The position numbers and the translations under genes were made by a program. Source: Actinomycetota bacterium (GTDB lineage: Bacteria; Actinomycetota; Actinomycetes; Nanopelagicales; Nanopelagicaceae). From it: a stretch of 7,180 bases of DNA. The stretch covers positions 1-7,180 of the forward strand of contig WLCY01000026.1 of assembly GCA_009705075.1 (NCBI GenBank). The letters are read 5' to 3'. Position 1 is the stretch's first letter, and every line of letters starts with the position of its first letter. The notes beneath the pieces were generated by a model. The model saw only the letters and a program-made list of their open reading frames with translations, was not told the origin of the DNA and did not search any database. Of the stretch, positions 5,561 to 7,180 are shown in pieces.

Positions 5561-7180
5561 ATGACTACATTTGCTAATCGCACGGCTGTAGCTCCAAGTA
5601 AAGTTGCGCCAACAAGTAAAGGCAAACTCTTCGTCAAGATCATCACGACTACCGACCACAAAATGATTGGTTACATGTATTTAGTAACTACTTTTGCCTG
5701 GTTTTTAATTGGCGGTCTCCTTGCCTTAATTCTTAGAGCGGAACTTGCACGTCCTGGTCTGCAATTTGTATCGAGCGAGCAGTACAACCAGGTCTTCACG
5801 ATGCACGGAACGATTATGTTATTGATGTTTGCCACCCCGCTATTCGTCGGGTTCGCAAACGTGATTATGCCATTGCAAATTGGCGCAGCAGATGTAGCTT
5901 TCCCAAGAATGAATATGTTGTCCTATTGGCTCTTCCTCTTTGGTGGCTTGATGGCATTCGCAGGATTCTTAAGTCCTGGTGGAGCTGCCTCGTTTGGTTG
6001 GACCGCATATGCACCACTTGCAAATTCCCAATATTCACCAGGAATCGGTGGCGATCTCTGGGTTATTGGATTGGCAATGGGTGGTATCGGAACAATTCTT
6101 GGCGGCGTAAATTTCATTACAACAATTTTCACAATGCGAGCACCTGGAATGACGATGTTCCGTATGTCTATCTTCTCTTGGAACGTACTACTAACTTCGA
6201 TTTTAGTTCTTCTCGCCTTCCCACCACTTGCTGCAGCATTTTTAGGGTTGGAATCAGATCGGTTGTTCGGATCGCATATCTTTGATCCAGCAAACGGGGG
6301 AGCGATGCTGTGGCAGCATCTCTTCTGGTTCTTTGGCCATCCAGAGGTTTATATCTTGGCACTTCCATTCTTCGGAATTGCAACGGAAATTCTTCCAGTC
6401 TTTAGTCGCAAGCCAATCTTTGGTTATAAAGGTCTAATTGCGGCAACTATCGCTATCTCTGCGCTATCTGTTTCAGTTTGGGCGCACCATATGTTTGCCA
6501 GCGGACAGGTACTTCTACCGTTCTTCTCCTTTATGACTTTCTTGATTGGTGTTCCAACTGGCGTGAAATTCTTCAACTGGATTGGAACTATCTGGCGGGG
6601 TAGCGTCTCTTTTGAAACACCAATGCTCTGGGTGATGGGATTCTTGATCACCTTCCTATTCGGTGGCTTAACTGGAATCATCCTTGCCTCACCGCCACTT
6701 GATTTCGCAGTATCAGCTTCATACTTTGTTGTTGCGCATTTCCACTACGTTCTATTCGGAACCGTAGTCTTTGCAATGTTTGCTGGCTTCTATTTCTGGT
6801 GGCCAAAGATGACTGGCCGTATGCTAAATGAACGTTTAGGGAAAATTCACTTCTGGACAACTTTCGCCGGTTTCCATTTAACGTTCTTGATTCAACATTG
6901 GCTTGGAATCAAAGGAATGCCCCGCAGATATGCTGATTACTTGGCAACCGATGGTTTTACTAATATGAATATGATTTCAACAGTCGGATCTACACTATTG
7001 GCGCTTTCGATGATTCCATTCTTGGTCAATGTTTGGATAACAAGAAAGTCACCACTTGTAGGAGTTGATGATCCTTGGGGTTACGGGGCATCACTTGAAT
7101 GGGCAACATCATGTCCACCACCGCGCCATAACTTCACTTCAATGCCGCGAATTCGCAGTGAGCGTCCGGCCTTTGATCTG
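5561..7180 (+). CDS. ctaD: Cytochrome c oxidase subunit I, aa3 type (3' end outside window)
   Basis: Catalytic, proton-pumping subunit of the terminal oxidase, reducing O2 to water. The frame is open from ATG 5561 to the window edge, 540 residues; the stop is not visible, but [15 protein letters not shown] followed by [11 protein letters not shown] is the typical actinobacterial tail, so little is missing. Ligands seen: H82 (MHGTIM) and H395 for the low-spin haem, H393 (VVAHFHYV) for haem a3, and H260, H309 and H310 for CuB, with Y264 in GHPEVY as the cross-linked tyrosine. E262 in the same motif is the proton-gating glutamate of A1-type oxidases. D111 ([12 protein letters not shown]), N100 and N118 fit the D channel and K336 (PTGVKFFNW) the K channel, so this is a canonical A1 haem-copper oxidase with about 12 hydrophobic helices. 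GAAGG at 5546-5550, inside the ctaC end, is a plausible ribosome site 10 bases before the ATG. Confidence 0.97.
   Translation, partial: MTTFANRTAVAPSKVAPTSKGKLFVKIITTTDHKMIGYMYLVTTFAWFLIGGLLALILRAELARPGLQFVSSEQYNQVFTMHGTIMLLMFATPLFVGFANVIMPLQIGAADVAFPRMNMLSYWLFLFGGLMAFAGFLSPGGAASFGWTAYAPLANSQYSPGIGGDLWVIGLAMGGIGTILGGVNFITTIFTMRAPGMTMFRMSIFSWNVLLTSILVLLAFPPLAAAFLGLESDRLFGSHIFDPANGGAMLWQHLFWFFGHPEVYILALPFFGIATEILPVFSRKPIFGYKGLIAATIAISALSVSVWAHHMFASGQVLLPFFSFMTFLIGVPTGVKFFNWIGTIWRGSVSFETPMLWVMGFLITFLFGGLTGIILASPPLDFAVSASYFVVAHFHYVLFGTVVFAMFAGFYFWWPKMTGRMLNERLGKIHFWTTFAGFHLTFLIQHWLGIKGMPRRYADYLATDGFTNMNMISTVGSTLLALSMIPFLVNVWITRKSPLVGVDDPWGYGASLEWATSCPPPRHNFTSMPRIRSERPAFDL

Noticed and set aside
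5926..6285. Open frame of 119 codons within ctaD in another + frame
   Set aside because: It overlaps the unmistakable CtaD reading frame and its product is Trp/Arg/Asn-rich with no recognisable domain.
5923..6860. Several minus-strand open frames opposite ctaD
   Set aside because: They sit opposite a continuous haem-copper oxidase subunit I frame with all metal ligands; none has a ribosome site or a recognisable product.

Overview
The window looks like chromosomal DNA from a low-to-mid GC actinobacterium. The kind that fits best is a streamlined freshwater lineage such as the acI/Nanopelagicales group. This placement is inferred from three things: gene content (a DUF3043 membrane protein, an AdoK-type adenosine kinase, a lipoprotein-type CtaC and an actinobacterial CtaD tail), very tight packing (gaps of 2 to 83 bases, several stop/start overlaps), and a base composition that by eye is well below that of Streptomyces or Mycobacterium. 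No phage, transposon, CRISPR or RNA gene is visible; every interval of more than about 100 bases is coding.

Layout. (1) 1-309 (+): 3' end of an aldo/keto reductase. (2) 316-2020 (-): nadA (quinolinate synthase) followed 4 bases later by a DUF3043 membrane protein. (3) 2021-2103: short divergent promoter region. (4) 2104-3488 (+): erpA-like A-type iron-sulfur carrier, then an adenosine kinase (adoK) 23 bases downstream. (5) 3477-4735 (-): a NifS/IscS-like protein whose stop overlaps the start of a TusA-like sulfur carrier; the tusA 3' end overlaps the adoK 3' end by 12 bp. (6) 4736-4793: second divergent promoter region. (7) 4794-7180 (+): ctaC and ctaD, subunits II and I of an aa3-type cytochrome c oxidase; ctaD runs off the window close to its natural end.

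How the genes relate. The theme is cofactor and metal-centre biology: an Fe-S enzyme (NadA) divergent from an Fe-S carrier (ErpA), a sulfur-handling pair (NifS-like plus TusA), and the CuA/haem-copper core of the terminal oxidase. From memory, actinobacterial genomes often keep the A-type carrier, the AdoK/CbhK-type kinase and ctaC close together, so much of this looks like a conserved actinobacterial neighbourhood rather than an acquired island.

The most notable observation is that the NifS-like protein has lost the PLP-binding lysine and most other recognisable PLP-pocket residues, yet keeps the catalytic-cysteine loop and is translationally coupled to TusA. It reads as a PLP-free desulfurase derivative that may act as a sulfur-relay partner or scaffold. 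A second oddity is the CuA motif of CtaC, where the usual glutamate between the two copper cysteines is isoleucine.
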